This document shows, in pieces, positions 46,791-60,460 of a stretch of DNA of 64,000 bases. Numbering within the stretch: position 1 is the stretch's first letter; the number at the start of each line of letters is the position of its first letter. The notes beneath the pieces were generated by a model. That model was given only the letters and a program-made list of their open reading frames with translations. It had not been told where the DNA came from and did no database searches. Origin of the DNA: Azadirachta indica (lineage: Eukaryota > Streptophyta > Magnoliopsida > Sapindales > Meliaceae); contig CM040442.1 of the NCBI GenBank assembly GCA_022749755.1, forward strand, positions 19,562,504 to 19,626,503, in the 5' to 3' direction. The translations under genes and the position numbers were made by a program.

Positions 46791-48473
46791 TTAGAGTGTA
46801 TGAACTTTCTCTACCTCTGTTTCCTTTTGTTTTGAGTTTGGGTGTATATTATAAATTCTGAAATGGTTTCTTCCCATTTGCTCCAGTTATTATTCGTGTT
46901 TTATATATAAAATCCTTATGTTTGCCAAATTGATTAATACCCGCATTCAGTTATATTTTTGAGAAATCAAAACGTTGGATTCAGGTTTTGGGTTAAATAA
47001 AAACCTGCCTGAATTAAAAGATACCCACCCTAATATTTACGACTACATTTTTGAATATAAATAAAAAAGTGAGTGATCCCAATAAAATACAATGCATATC
47101 AAATAATTTAGCCATTGCACTTTTAAATTACACAATAAAAATACAATAATCTTAAACTAAACCTTAAATGACAAAATGATAGAAGTAATGTTATTAATTT
47201 ATTAGGACAAACTCATGCCAAACTTATATTTTAGACGCGAAAATTCAATTAGTAGGTGTATATATATTGATACAAATGAAAGCAATTTCTTAAATAATAA
47301 AAATGTCTACAATAATAATAATAATAATAAAAATAATAACAATAGTAATATTAATAATAATAATAGTAATGTGAAAAATAAATAAAAGGGAGAATGATAC
47401 AACTTGTCCCTCGTTAGAATTTAACTTATTACTTTTCTTCCCTATTAGATAAAAATACCTAAGTACCCCCAACAATTTTCACATATGTAACTAGTAATAT
47501 ATATACTAGTTGAATAGCATTGTTCATACATCGAATGGTTAATATTTTTATCTTGTTATTATTCGATTTGCCATTGTTATTATTATTTTTCGGCATCCAA
47601 AATTTAACTTCAAATTTAAGGCAAACGGTTATTAAAACGGCAATGATGATAATACCATCGCTTAAAGTGTTCAAAAAGAATTTTAATTATATTCACAGTG
47701 ATTTAAACAAATAACGTTCGATGATGGTTAATAACAGTCAGCCAGTGGCAATCAACCTAGTTGTAAGTTGTTCAATAAAAAGATGACATGATTACAAAGA
47801 CATGTACTTATATTAAAGTCATGTCAAATTATTTATTTATCATAAAAAAGTAATAGTTTTTGCAAATGAAAATAACGTCAAGAAGTATTAGAATATTAAA
47901 CTAACAATAAGGAAGTGATGAGATACTATGTGGAATAACAGGGGAAAATGGGAATTCTCTCAGTAAATTTGACATGATCAGGAAATCTGGAGATGGAAAA
48001 AAAAAAAAAAAAATGTTCTGATTTAGCTTGTGCTTTCCTCGTAAACCTTGTAAAAAATAAAAGTTGTCAGACGCAAGAGAAAAGCTAGGGCTTCCATGAA
48101 AAGCAGCTCTGAGAATTAATGTTAAACTTGAAAGCAACAACCACCATCCATTGCAAAAGCATATCGATCAAAAATGAAATTATGCAACTGGGTCTGTTTT
48201 TAAGATTTTGACACAACTTTTCTAGGTAGGAAGAAGTTTTCGAGCAATTAAGTGCTGCAACGACAACAATATCAATTGCTCTCGTAGCTTTCTGGGTTAT
48301 TTTAAATTAAATACATATATGGTAAAATTTAATCGAATAAACAAAAAAGTGACGTGATACATGTGTTTAACACTTATTTTAAACTCGTGCCGCAAGGTTG
48401 GCAGCATATTTTCGTCTATTATTTACTATATGATTTATTGAATTTGTGTTTATAAATATAAAACATCACATTC
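46791..48473. other. Copy B: intergenic with (AAT)n microsatellite
   Basis: Counterpart of 11491-13185. The microsatellite is at about 47310-47365. The A-run at 47998-48013 is longer than in copy A. No gene supported. Confidence 0.65.
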
Positions 48474-50204
48474 TCAAAGAAAAAAAATAGTATATATATT
48501 CACTACACACAAATGTCCTAGGAGAAACCAAGATTCAATAAAGTAAAATAAAGCAAAATAGACAAAGATATTTAGCTTTCTAATGAAAGTGCAATAATTT
48601 TCCGATTGAAACATTCTGAAGCAACTGCTCTTAATTAATTTAATTATCAAACAGCGGTCCTCTTCTAAGGCTTCTCCAAGAAACTTAGACCATAAAAGAC
48701 CGGTAGCGTTGATGATAGGCAAAACACAAACTTTAATCGGATTGTTACCTTGTTGAAGAAGAAAACCCAAAACTGATTGTTGTAACAATACGCTGACAAA
48801 TAGCAAATACCAGTCCTATTATGTACTTGAAATTTCCGAAAGGATTTGTAACCATGGTAATCTACTCCTCCATTTCCATGTAACTCTTTCCTATCGAGCT
48901 TTATAAACAAGCTCTATAGAGCAAATAAGCAAGGCCACAAATGACACTAACATACTCATGAGTGCATAGCGAGGTTTTTGCGTAGAAGAAAGTTGGTCGA
49001 AATCAGCTGAGAGAATTTCCAGAAAATGTTTGTGATTGCGGCTATCTTCTCCAAATCAATCTGTGGATAAAAGAAAGAATAAATTCATCATCATTAGTCG
49101 GGGAACTAAAGTAATACTGCGGAAGAAAATTTTTTATCTTTCTTTTATTACCTTTCCGGAGCAACAACCTGTACTATTTCTCCTTCTCTGTGACTCAGGA
49201 TCTGCAATATTGTTGGTGTCTTGTCCATTTTCTATGAGGTGGGAGTTTCTTATTGAAGCTCCAATAATTCTTTCAGTATTTGTACTTATTCCCTAAAAAC
49301 ATTGACAATCAAATATCAAGGCTCTAATTAACTGAGTCCTCTACTGCAGGCATTCATATATTTTCTTAAAATGTAAACAATAACTCTTTATAATATTTTA
49401 ATCTAATCCTTTCTATTCCCTCTACATTAATTATTATGCTCTTGATAGATTCCATTAGCCTACGATCCTGCAAAAAAGAGAAAGACTTCAATCTAAACTC
49501 TAAAATTCTGAAAAAATTGAACACCAGTTGGTTCCATTCTCATCCTGTTGCTTCTTCAGTAATATTTACAATTCAAACCCCAGATTCAAACTAATGCACC
49601 TGAATCGATTATAAAATTACATTTCATGCATCTATATTCGATGAATTGAATTTTTTGCATGTAACTAAATTACCCTCGTGGAAATGTGATGAAGTACTTT
49701 CAGGTGGGCTTCAAAGTTGAGATTGGGATCGATGGAAGGTTTCTGTCGCATCCAGGGAAACCATAAGGATACTCCACAGGTTCCAGATGATCAACAAAAT
49801 CATCTTCCAATTCACAGTTGAAATCGTACCCAGCTCCATAGAATAAATCTACATCAGGTTCAGGGTATTCAACATCATAGCCAAGTTGGCCACAAGGATA
49901 CTCTACAGGCTCAAATGATCAAACGAAGTCATCTTCCAACTCATGGTTGAAACCGTACCCAGAGCAATAGAATAAATCTTCATTAGGTTCAGGGTATTCA
50001 ACATCGTAGCCAGGGAGGCTATTTTGCAGGTTCCAGACGATCCTCGGAACAGTTGGTATCTTCAAAAAAGTCATGTTCCAATTCATGGTTGAAATTGTAC
50101 CCAGAGTCATAAAATAAATCTTCATCACGTTCAAGGTATTCAACATCTTCCACAACTACGTCATTTTCCAATTCTTGCAACGGCAATGACTCGTAAGAAT
50201 TCAT
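48474..50204 (-). pseudogene. Copy B: broken acidic-repeat / hydrophobic multi-exon gene
   Basis: Counterpart of 13186-14919. Three base-level changes alter the frame relative to copy A: an extra C in the poly-C/A stretch near 48767, loss of gcg near 49040, and loss of one C near 49912. The last restores spacing between repeat units but leaves a TGA. Both copies are therefore non-intact under simple translation. The start (MNSYESLPL) is at 50204. Confidence 0.5.
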
Positions 50205-50801
50205 AGTTGTTGGATAGATCTGGATAGATCAGAGAGTAATTTAGAACAAAAAGCAAAAGCCAGTGCAATTTGGTTAAATGACTCAAAAGCAAGTCAATAA
50301 TTTTTCTCTTCTTTGTCTTCAAGGAATCCGAACTCACCTAAAAAGAAGAAAATAGCAGTACGTAAAATGTGTATACACACACACGATGATGAAATGAAAT
50401 TCTAGTTTAATTGGTTCGAGTTTTATTACACAACAAAAATTTGAGCTCAATATGAAATGTAAATACACTTTTGTATGTTAAATATTTGTCAGCTAAATTT
50501 CAAAAATTAACAGTAAAAAAAAAAAAAAAAAAAGCATTGAATTCTTACATCTTCCTATTTTCTTAAAATTTGTAGAAACTAAAAAGAAAAAAAATTAAAG
50601 TGGATTATTCTCTCTCTTTTTCTTTTGCTCTTTTTTGCTGTTAATTCCCTCTCTTTTCTCTTTTTCTCTGTCCCTCTCTTCATAATTCTTCTTTTTTTTT
50701 TTTTTTTACTTTTTATCTTTCCTCTCCACTAGCATTGCGTATGGTTGATTTTTTCTATCTTAATTTTATCTGATAGCTCTTTTGACCACGTAAAGAGAGA
50801 C
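50205..50801. other. Copy B: polypyrimidine-rich intergenic
   Basis: Counterpart of 14920-15507 with a longer A-run near 50516-50533. No gene seen. Confidence 0.6.
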
Positions 50802-53056
50802 ATGGACCCTAAACAGACTAATGTGGGAGACTAGGAAGTTCTCCAATACCCCATAAATATGACCACCTCGTAATTTAAACCACCCATACTTTCTCTCTTA
50901 GTCATCAAACACATATTCGAAACCATCTAGTTCTGAGCAGATAGGGGAGTGGGAACTCGAGTGAAGAGGGCTATGAGTTTGATGATGACCAAGCAGAGTT
51001 AAACTCACAAGTAAACACTCGTAGTAGTTAACCTCCTTTGACCCAATACCTTCCTCTTGATCTTACCAAGGAAAATAGCCTATTCAAGTCTGAGAAATTC
51101 CCGCCCAATATCACTAAGGCCAACCTGGTGGCTTTCAAGAAACTCTATTAAATTCTTAACTCTATCACCCTTGCGGTTCCTAAAGCCAACGAGTTTCCTA
51201 ATTGTCCAAGGGAAGATGAAGTACCCTTCAATAGCCTAGGGATTCCTCCTAATCAGCTAAATCTGAACAGGTGGAGAACTATCACTGGCCTATACTTGAT
51301 TTAGGCTATAGCTGAGTAAACCCTACCTACCATCGGCAAAATTAAGTACCTATTCTTACTTAAGAAGGGGCCTAACAAAAACCCTGACTTATATTATTTC
51401 CAAGCCCGCACCCATGCTGATAATTAGTCACAAGCAACCCCACTTGTAATAAGAATTGGAAGGACATATAGTTTTTCATGGGCAAGGACTCGGGTCAATC
51501 TTCTTTAGCTAAAATAAACGTACACAGTCTTATGCCTTATGCCTTCAAACTCGTTCTTTGTAAGTATATCCCATAGGGTCAGTTTTGACATATGTCATTT
51601 TTCATGCTCGATGCTTTTGTTGAGATTTATTGACTTTACTTGTTGCTGTTGCAGCTGCTTAGGGTTCAAAGCCAGACTTGGCTGCCCCCTTCCTATTAAA
51701 GATTAGTATAGGTCGTGCGAAGCAAGCTGATCATAAGACCTTGCTTTCTCTTAATCAGGTCGTTGCTTCTAGATTAGTCGACTTCTCCCTTACTCGCGAA
51801 CAGCTTGAGGCCACTCTCTAAGCAAAAGAAAAACCCAACCATGACATGCCTACTGCTGGTGAGGCCGAATAACTCATTCATCTTTCTTTCTGATAACATC
51901 TTTTGTCTTCGTCCGTTATAATCCTTAGTGCTTTCATGCTTTACACGGAAAATGGCCCTACTAAAAGGAAAGGAAAGTTTATGAGCTCACTTAGGTTAGT
52001 TTTATCCTCTTTGGGGAATACAAACAACAAAGGTTTGTGAAGAAGAAGCCTGGGTAGGCCAAGGTCAACCAGAAGAAGGGAGCAGAGTAAAAGTTGAAAA
52101 CCAAAAAGCCAAAGCTGGGCTCCAAGAAAGATAAAAAAAAAAAGCCTCTAAAAGACAAAGGAAAATGCCAAGCTGAGGCCCCTAGAGATGCCGAAGAGAG
52201 GCCTTCCAAAAAACCGTACACTGAGCAGGGCAAAGAAGTTATTGAGATAGACAGTCTCTACTGGTCAGACATCCCAAAAGTGAAATGAGAGCTATTCGAG
52301 CACCTTCTCTTTTTCGTCAACTGCTTTACTTGGTTAATTGACTACTTTCTGTCTTTTTAGGCAAAAGCTGCCAGCACAGATAGCAACTTAAAAGTTGTTC
52401 ACCGATTGGAAGGGTAAGCATCTATATACTCTACTCTTGTTTCATTAAAGTAACCTTATCTGACTCGTCATTCGGTTGGTACAGGCATTCCACTACCTCA
52501 GCCTACACATGACCAGTGTAAATGAGTGTTCAATCGTCAATGTCAACTTGTATAAATCAACTAATCGGTTGACTTCGAAGAGGAACACGCTGGAGAAGAA
52601 GCTAAAAGAGTCGGTGAAGCAGGAGGAAAAATTAGAGGCAATGTTAAGCAGAAAAAGGAAAAAGTGGGTAGAGGAATGCAATGCTCTCAAAGATAAAGTT
52701 GTTGATCTTGAGGCTTATGTGTCCTTGCTTGGGTCTCGCATTACCGACCTTGCCCACACCAACCAGGATCTGAAAGATGAGCTTGCTTGAACTAAAGCTG
52801 AGACAGAGGAACAAGGTGATGCCTATGCCAAAGAAGCCTTAGAACTAGCCTGCAAAATCTTTCAAAAGAAGCATGAAGAGCTTGATCTTGGCTGACTATT
52901 CGATGATCTTCATATTCCTCGACCACTTCACTAGATGCCAAAAGCCTCAGGGAGACACAAGTTAAAGAGCTAACTCAGAGCTCTATTTAGCTGACTACAC
53001 CTCCTTCTACAACTTTGACTTTTGGCGTCATATCCTCCTCGAAGGATAGTCAGTGA
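50802..53056 (+). pseudogene. Copy B: antisense accessory ORF of the Gypsy relic
   Basis: Counterpart of 15508-17765 with the basic Lys-rich segment at 52094-52288 (one extra Lys from a longer A-run) and the coiled coil at 52509-52790. One base missing near 51422 and one near 51549 shift the frame within already broken parts. Confidence 0.7.
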
Positions 53057-53224
53057 TCTTGTAAATTTTTTTTTTTTTTTTTTTAGACCTGTGTCAGATG
53101 TATATGATTACATTATCAATAAAGATATGTATTTTTTTTTTTTTACTTCACTTTCTCCTTTTAATTTATCAAGATAGTCCAAGAATAGTAGTAATAATTG
53201 ATTCATCTAAGTTAATCATTTTGT

Positions 53225-53535
53225 GTCCTAAATTGAGGTGAGGTTTAATGATAAAGAAAGTTAATATTAAATCTGAAATTGATGTGGTACTCTTGCTGTT
53301 TGATTTGAAATGAGGTAAGATTTTTTGAGATAATCATATTCTAAAATAAGGAATGTTATTTCTTTTGTTGCTTGGCGTGAACTAAGGTAAGGCCTTGGTA
53401 CAACAATTCTTAGATGAAATCAGATTTCAATAACTTTTAATCATTGCATCCGATCTAAACAAAGGTCAGATCTGAAATTTGAAAATTGCATGGCCAAATA
53501 ATCATCATATGATTTGAACTAAGGTAAAATCTTTT
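53225..53535 (+). repeat. Copy B: degenerate repeat array in the Gypsy relic
   Basis: Five gaactaaggtaag-like cores, as in copy A at 17925-18235. Confidence 0.7.
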
Positions 53536-53724
53536 TAAACTATAATTGCCTCAAGGGTAGTATTTCTTTAGCATCTCCACATTCTATACCTTTTTTACCT
53601 TCTTTCCATTTAAGCATTGTAACTTATAGACCCCCAGTTCAACAATCTTGATTACTTTATACGGACTTTCCCAATTAGCCCCTAAGGCCCTTTCCTCGAG
53701 TACCTAAGTGTTTTAGGTAACACG

Positions 53725-54410
53725 TCATAGCATCAAATCTCTTTCTCGGAAAACTCTTAAACAGTCCCTCTTATTGTAGTACTTCGCTGCTCTTTGTTGA
53801 TATGATGCTATCTTGATGAGTGCCTGGTCCTGTTTTTCCTTCAACAAATTTAGGCTCAACTCTATTGCGCTATTCTTTAGCTTATCAAAGTACTTTACTC
53901 GGAATGAGGGCATCCTTATCTCTATTGGTATTACTGCTGCTTCACAACCAAACACCAATGAATAGGGCGTCTCGCCAATTGCTGTTCTCACTACCGTGCA
54001 ATAAGCCCAAAGAGTCGAAGGCAACTCATCTGCCTATCTTTCTTTTTTTTTTGTCATCAAACGGTCTCTTTAGTGCCTTCTTAATAATCTTGTTCACCAC
54101 CTCCACTTGCCCGTTTGCTTTGGTATGACCAGAGGACACAAATTTGAGATCGATGCTCAAGTAAACACAAAATTTTGAGAATCTCGCATTGTCAAACTAC
54201 TTTCCATTATCAACTATTAGTGTATGCGAGATCCCAAATCGATAAATTATATTTCCTTTCACGAAAGTAGTGGTCTCTTTCTCCGTTATTGAGGCCAGTG
54301 GCTCTGCTTCTACCCATTTTATAAAGTAATCAACTGCAACAAACATGTATTTCATCTGAGCACCTTCCATTAGTGGTAGGCTGATCAAGTCGAACCCCTA
54401 CTAAGCAAAA
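53725..54410 (-). pseudogene. Copy B: Gypsy integrase relic
   Basis: Counterpart of 18427-19110. It has one extra codon (AAV for AV) after FGCE and a longer T-run near 54041. The core from ISLPLMEG to IVDNGK is in one frame here. Confidence 0.88.
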
Positions 54411-55585
54411 GGCTCCGGGCTGAGTAAGGGAGTGAGTTGTTCAAGGTGATGTCTCAGGATATCCGTGTGAAGTGAACAACTTGGACAAGATTAAGATGTT
54501 CTCGTCACGTCGCGGTGCAGCTTCGACCAATAATACCCTTGGCATGAAACAAGGTATGCCAAAGACCTACCGCCACCATGATCGCCACAACTGCCCATGT
54601 GAACTTTTTTGAGCATTTAATATGCTTCTTTCTTGTCGACACACCACAAATAAGGTAGCTCTAATCCCCATTTATACAGTAACCGTCGATCACTAAATAA
54701 CGCTAAGATATAATCTTAATTTTCTTAACCTCCTCCTTGTCCCTAGGCAACTTTCCTTCGAGAATATATTCTCAAATTGAATCTATCTAGTTTGAGACTG
54801 GCACATAGTACTGATGTGGTTCAGCTTTGCCTTTGCCTTTACCTTTTCCACACTTTTTCTATGCAACACATCCACAGGTATCGTCATGGGAAATCTTCCC
54901 TGCAGTGTTGAGGCTAATTTAGCCAAAGCATCTACTTTGGCATTTTCTGCTTAGGGAATCTGAGTTTATACGATCCCCTTGAAATGCTTCAATAACTCCA
55001 TTACGCTGCTCAGATACACGTTTATGCTTCCCCCCTTTGCTTAGAACTTACCCAAAACCTAATTCAACACCAACTACAAATCTCCTCTCACTTCGAGTCG
55101 TTCTACCCCGACTGACGATGCCAAGCTAAGTCCTGCTCACAAACCCTCATACTCTACTTCTCATGTTTTTGGTAGGCGACCCCTTGTGACGGTTCTTAAG
55201 TGAAGAAACGCTCTCTTCATTCCTTGAAAACCTCACCTTCGTAAGATAGCACATGCTTATGCCATCCTTCTAGATCATTCTCTTCAAGCTGTCAATTTCC
55301 CTCTCCATCATCCCTATTTTAGCCTCCAGGGACTTTACTTGCCTATCTTTCTCCAAATACCTTCGCTCACTTTCCTACAATTGTTGAGCAAGTCGAGCTC
55401 CGTCTACTTCCTTCTCGCTCATTGCCGTTCTCCCTCCCCTTGAGACGACTATAGTAAGGCCAAGGGGATGTTGGAATATGACAAATCCTTTTTGTGAGGC
55501 TTTTTTGACAGCGGTCTCTTGACAACTACTTGTTCTTTGATCGCTGCCATAGTATTTTTGTTCTATTCCCATAGACGGCGCCAAC

Positions 55586-56013
55586 TGTTGATACCAAAAA
55601 TCATAATTTCTGATATCACTATGAAAATTGTGGATTTCTATTGAATTAGTAAAAGATCATGTTCCCCCTTTGCGTAGGCCCTAATATATATATATATACA
55701 GATACAACTTTCCTTCTTCTAGTAGAACTAGGAATATCAATGAATTTAGAATGTGTCTTACAAAATCCTATCTTACCTTAAACTAAACTTTCCAAAATTG
55801 ATTTTCCTTATTCCGTAAGAATTACTTTTGATCGAATTGCTTTCATGACACATTCGAGTAGAAACCCTTCCGAGCCGACTTGATCACGACCGATTCAGCG
55901 CTTAAAGGGGGCTGACCAGACATGAAGCCTGCCATTTTTTTAATGAACCAAGCTTGTCTTCTCAAGAACTAGACTATAAGTCTTTGATGAGCCCATCTCC
56001 CCAAACACTAACA
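55586..56013 (-). mobile_element. Copy B: 5' LTR of the Gypsy relic
   Basis: TGTTAGTG start at 56013 and AACA end at 55586, followed by the GGCGCC primer-binding-site region. The (TA)n tract and a T-run near 55935 differ in length from copy A. Confidence 0.75.
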
Positions 56014-57306
56014 TTAAGGGCAAAATGGATTTTTGATCAAAAAAGTTGATATAATGAATAGAAAAGCTAATTTCTGTTATGTTAAAAGAGTAGTACTAAT
56101 TAATTTTGAGATTCTTTCCATCTATCTACAGTTTTGCAAACCTCAAGAGAAGTTTGTAAAAATTCCTGTTAAAAAGATTTAGTAGCTGCATAACTTTTTA
56201 ATTTTAATAAAAAATTTAAAATATTAGAGTAAACTTAAATTTTATTATTTTTTTTCGTACATTTGTATTAATTTAAAATTTTTAATATAATTTTAAGAAG
56301 ATGTTTGAAAGTGATGTTTCCAAGAAATGTGTTTATTGCATTGATCTAATTTTAAGTAGATGCGACTCCTTTATACGATTTTTTTAGAATTCATGCAAAT
56401 CAACATTATGAATGTTGTTGTTTTAGTTTCGACAACAAAAATAAGTCATAAATAAAATAAAAATAATTTATAGATACCTAAAAAGAACTTATAAGAGATT
56501 TTGTATTTTAAATTTATTTAATATATTATTAATAACTTTCTCATGATATACCCTTTATTTAATTAATTGAAACTTTATTATATGTTGATCTTTTTTTTTT
56601 TTTTTTCGCTTTGATTTATAGTATTTTTTTTTTTTTTTGAAATTGAAAAAGCAAACTAATAATTCAAACTTGCCCATTTCATTGACATGGGATGAGAATA
56701 CAAGTCCAATAAGTTAAAAAAAAATCGTGTGAAAAAGTATAATTATTTGTGCTAATAATAATAACTAATGAATTAAAAGAAATTTAACAGCTGAGTTTTA
56801 TATTTTTTGTGTAAATAATGAACCATACGAGATATGATTTAAGAAAAAAATGAGGATGACTTTTAATAATTATCTTATTTATTTTTAAAATAATTAAAAA
56901 AAATATAAATTGAAAAAAATAAATTTATTTTTTCAAAATACAAAAACCATGTGTATGTCAAATGATGAATAATAAAAAACGGTCACTTTTATTTAATGTT
57001 TGACAAGTTAACCTAAGGAACCAACGGTCATTTTAGAGCGGGCAGCAAAATTGCGCCACAAGTAAACGGCTATTTGCGCATTCCTCTTCTAAGCAACTTC
57101 TAATTTGACTAGTTTCAGTTGTTTTAAGAAAGTCAACAAATATCTCTCCCTTTGAAATCAGCTATTTTCTCTGTTTCTCTACTCTCTGCTTCAAATCAAC
57201 GCTACCCGGGTTCTTAATTCTGACATATTCATCGAAGATTTCTTAACCCACGAATTATTTTTGTCTTCTGGTAACCTAATCTGGTTGTTTGTGCGAGTTG
57301 AAGTAA
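56014..57306. other. Copy B: intergenic DNA and CAF1 promoter region
   Basis: Counterpart of 20702-22007. T-runs near 56591 and 56627 are altered. The W-box-like pair is retained near 57108-57137. Confidence 0.65.
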
Positions 57307-58226
57307 ATGGGCAGTGTGAAAATAAGGGAAGTTTGGAGTTCTAATCTTGATGAAGAAATATTCTTGTTCGCCCAGTGTTTGAACAGATTCAATTTTCTGT
57401 CTGTCGACACTGAATTTCCGGGTTTCCTCCGAAATACACCAAGAAATGCGCCACCAGAGGCGGTGCGCTATGAAGACCTGAAGTTCAATGTCGATCAGAT
57501 GAAGATTATCCAACTGGGTGTTACTCTTTCTGACGTTAATGGGAACATCTGTTCTACGTGGGAGTTTAATTTCTCTGATTTTGATATGAAGAAAGACCCA
57601 CATTTTGAAGCATCAATCGATCTGTTAACCAGTAACGGCCTGGATTTTGAGAAGATGAGAGAGAGATGGAATTGACGGCCGCGTGTTTGTGGGTAGGTTT
57701 TTGGAGATTTTATCAAGAAGTAGAAATTTGAAGTGGGTAACTTTTCATGGGTTGTATGATTTGGCTTACATGCTTAAACTCTTGAATCAGAATGTGTTGC
57801 CAACAAATGTTTTTGATTTTGTTAAGTTGGCTTCTGGGTATTTCGAAAGTGTCTATGACATCAAGTTTATGGCGAGGTTCTGTGAGGGGTTGATGGGAGG
57901 TGAAATTGGGTTGAGCAGATTGGCCAAGATTTTGAATCTGGAGAGATGTGGTGATGCACATAATGCTGGTTCAGATAGTCTATTGACAGCCTCTGTGTTT
58001 GCACAAATGAGGAAGCTTTATCGGATTCAGGATCGCTTTGTTTTGGGGTTTTTTGTATGGGATTAGTGCCAGAATTCTGACATTTCGCCGGAAGATTATG
58101 GTGCCACCATATTGTCAGCCTTACATTCGTTCCCCGGTCTGCCCTACGTTTGTCCACTATGGAAGACCACTGCTTCAGCAACCCCATTACTGTGTTCCTG
58201 TGCAGTTAGCTAGAATACCGTATTGA
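57307..58226 (+). pseudogene. CAF1: CAF1 deadenylase, copy B, frameshifted
   Basis: Nearly identical to 22008-22922. Three changes: an in-frame extra codon (a second Pro near 57452), one extra base in a GA repeat (57656-57666), and one extra T in a T-run (58049-58054). The GA change ends translation at 57675 after 122 codons, losing D150, H217 and D222 of the active site, so the product could not be a deadenylase. The remaining frame is open at 57683-58066 and 58038-58226. Changes sit in short repeats, so a consensus error must be considered. Confidence 0.92.
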
Positions 58227-58591
58227 TTTTTTTTTGTAGATGAAAAGCTCCATTCTCGAGCTATATTCTTTAATTCTTTTGTAATGTTGATTGAATTGTA
58301 TATATGACAGCAGCAAAGTATCTTTTACGAATCCTTCAAATTTTTTTCACATATATATAATGAAAAAAATATGTAGAAAACAATTGCATTTCAGAGAATT
58401 GTGATAAAAGAGAATAATTCTATATTTCTTAATTATATGATATATATATATATATATGGGTATAAAAACCAAGCGATTACAATATTTTTTGTTAGCCATA
58501 ACTTTTTAAATGAGCATTATATCTTACAGCAATGTTGGATACTGGAGGGAATCATTCGAACAGTTGAATAATGCCCGATATGTATCACTGT
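58227..58591. other. Copy B: convergent intergenic region
   Basis: Counterpart of 22923-23290 with a shorter (TA)n tract near 58438-58456. The bases just outside the APRT-like stop codon differ slightly (cactgttta for cacacttttata). Confidence 0.65.
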
Positions 58592-60460
58592 TTATAGCCG
58601 AGCCTCAATAAGTACAAGGGCTTTGCGTTTAGTTTGGATTATCCCTGCAAAAGTGCAAGCATCCGATTAGGCTGGCACAATGAGCTTATCCTGAGAAGGA
58701 ATAATACTGCACTAGGTAATGTGAGGAGAACAATCAGGGATTCATTGAATCAAAACCAAAGATGATTTGAGGCCGATAGTAACAAGATCAGCGTTATGGT
58801 GCTACAGCGTTTTGAAGTACAAAGACTGTGCAATGCAAATGTGCATTACAAGAAAGTAGAAGCAGAAGAAGCTAAAACCTTTTGGTGTAGGGATTCCACT
58901 AGTTTTTGAGATTAAATAGATGAAAAGACATGCATATATCAAAGTTCACTAAGCAGCATTACCTGGAGCTTGGGCACCCTAACAACGCAAGCACACTCAA
59001 CAACTCCAGCTCCAGCGCGTTCTAGTTAACAACAATTGCAAACATATATAGTTTTAGTTAGAACAGCAGTGTAAAATAAAATGACTAGAGATAAAAAAAA
59101 GTTATGCAGGACCTCTGGACCTTACCTAACAGCCTTACTGCTGCACAGAGTGTGCCACCTGTAGCCACCAACTCATCAACGACTAAAGCGCGATCTCCAG
59201 AATGAACGGCTCCAACATGCATTTCTAAGCTATCAGTTCCATATTCGAGTGTGTATTCTTCAGAGATGACTTCTCCTATATATTGAAATATAGAAAGCTT
59301 TAGTTCATGTCATGGAAACTTAATATTAATAATAATCACTTTGAATCTATTTCGAGGCACAAAGAAGATTTTGAACCACAGGTAGAAAGAAATACAAAGC
59401 CTCAAAGATAACTCATTTATTTTGTCTCAGTGCATAACAGCTAATTGTCTGCATCATTTTCATGACAAACTTCTCACAGGAAAGACCAGATAAAGTTTGT
59501 CCAACTGCTTAGAACTCATGTTGAATAGCATACCTGGTAACTTCCGAGGCTTGCGCAAAGGAACAAACTTGGCACCGATGGCCAAGGCAATTGCAGGACC
59601 AAACAGAAATCCTCTGGCCTCAACTACGACAATGCAATTTGATGAAATACGGATAACAAAAGTACAATTTCATGAGTCAAATGAATTAATAAAATGATCA
59701 AAAAGAGAAGCTGGTAACATAAGCAAGTCACATACAGTTGCATGAGAAATAAAAATGCTTATATAGTCTCTGGTTGGTGAAGTTACAACATGTAGCAATG
59801 ATATTTTACCACTCATCTTCCCACTTATACCTAACATCAAATGATTCAATTTCATAGTTGCTGGCAGATGACCTCTATCCCAAACATATACTCTTTAGCC
59901 AATAGTTTATTATCAATGTGGTTAACAAAATCCCAGAAACAGAAAAATTAATCCAGTGTGAACTTATTGTCAACAATAGAAAAAACGAAAAATCTCATCA
60001 CATTCACACCCAGTAGCATTTAACTAATGCATTTCAACTTTATCATCACAAAACTAGTAGAAAATCACAACTTGACATATATTAATTCTGCTACTATGAA
60101 TTTGAACAATAGAAAGTGCAATGAAGAGAGAATACCAGCTACACCAGAAATGCCCATCTCTTTACAACGATCAATGAAGATATCCACGGCATCCTTAAAA
60201 GCCTTGTGATCAAGAAACATAATTCCTAAAACAAAACCCAGAAAAAAGAAACATTTTTTTTCAAAAGCCTTACTTCTAGGAAATAACAAAAAGACTTCCA
60301 AACATCAAACACCAAACATGCAAATGGCAACACAGGTAAATTTCAAGACAAAGATATAAAAAGCAACTGGTTTTGGAAAGTGAGGAACCACTCTAATGGA
60401 GTCCGATATGGCCTTCAATCTGGGGTATCCCTCCAAACGATTCTCACTTGCAGCAAGCAT
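58592..60460 (-). pseudogene. Copy B: adenine phosphoribosyltransferase-like gene, probably defective
   Basis: All six exons of the copy-A gene are present and their coding parts appear unchanged: first coding Met at 60460, stop at 58592-58594, last exon 58592-58644. The loss of QDITTLL, the DE in the PRPP motif and the two one-base splice-phase mismatches are shared, so they predate the separation of the copies and are not random sequencing errors. Confidence 0.82.

Larger units (their letters stand above)
50802..56013 (-). mobile_element. Copy B: Tat-like Gypsy relic with antisense accessory ORF
   Basis: Same layout as 15508-20701. The accessory ORF (+) is at 50802-53056, the repeat array at 53225-53535, and integrase (-) at 53725-54410. 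The RNase H fragment (-) is about 54600-55100, the gag start (-) is at 55550 and the LTR at 55586-56013. In this copy the integrase core has a longer uninterrupted stretch (54197-54388) because one base missing in copy A near 19020 is present. Confidence 0.85.
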
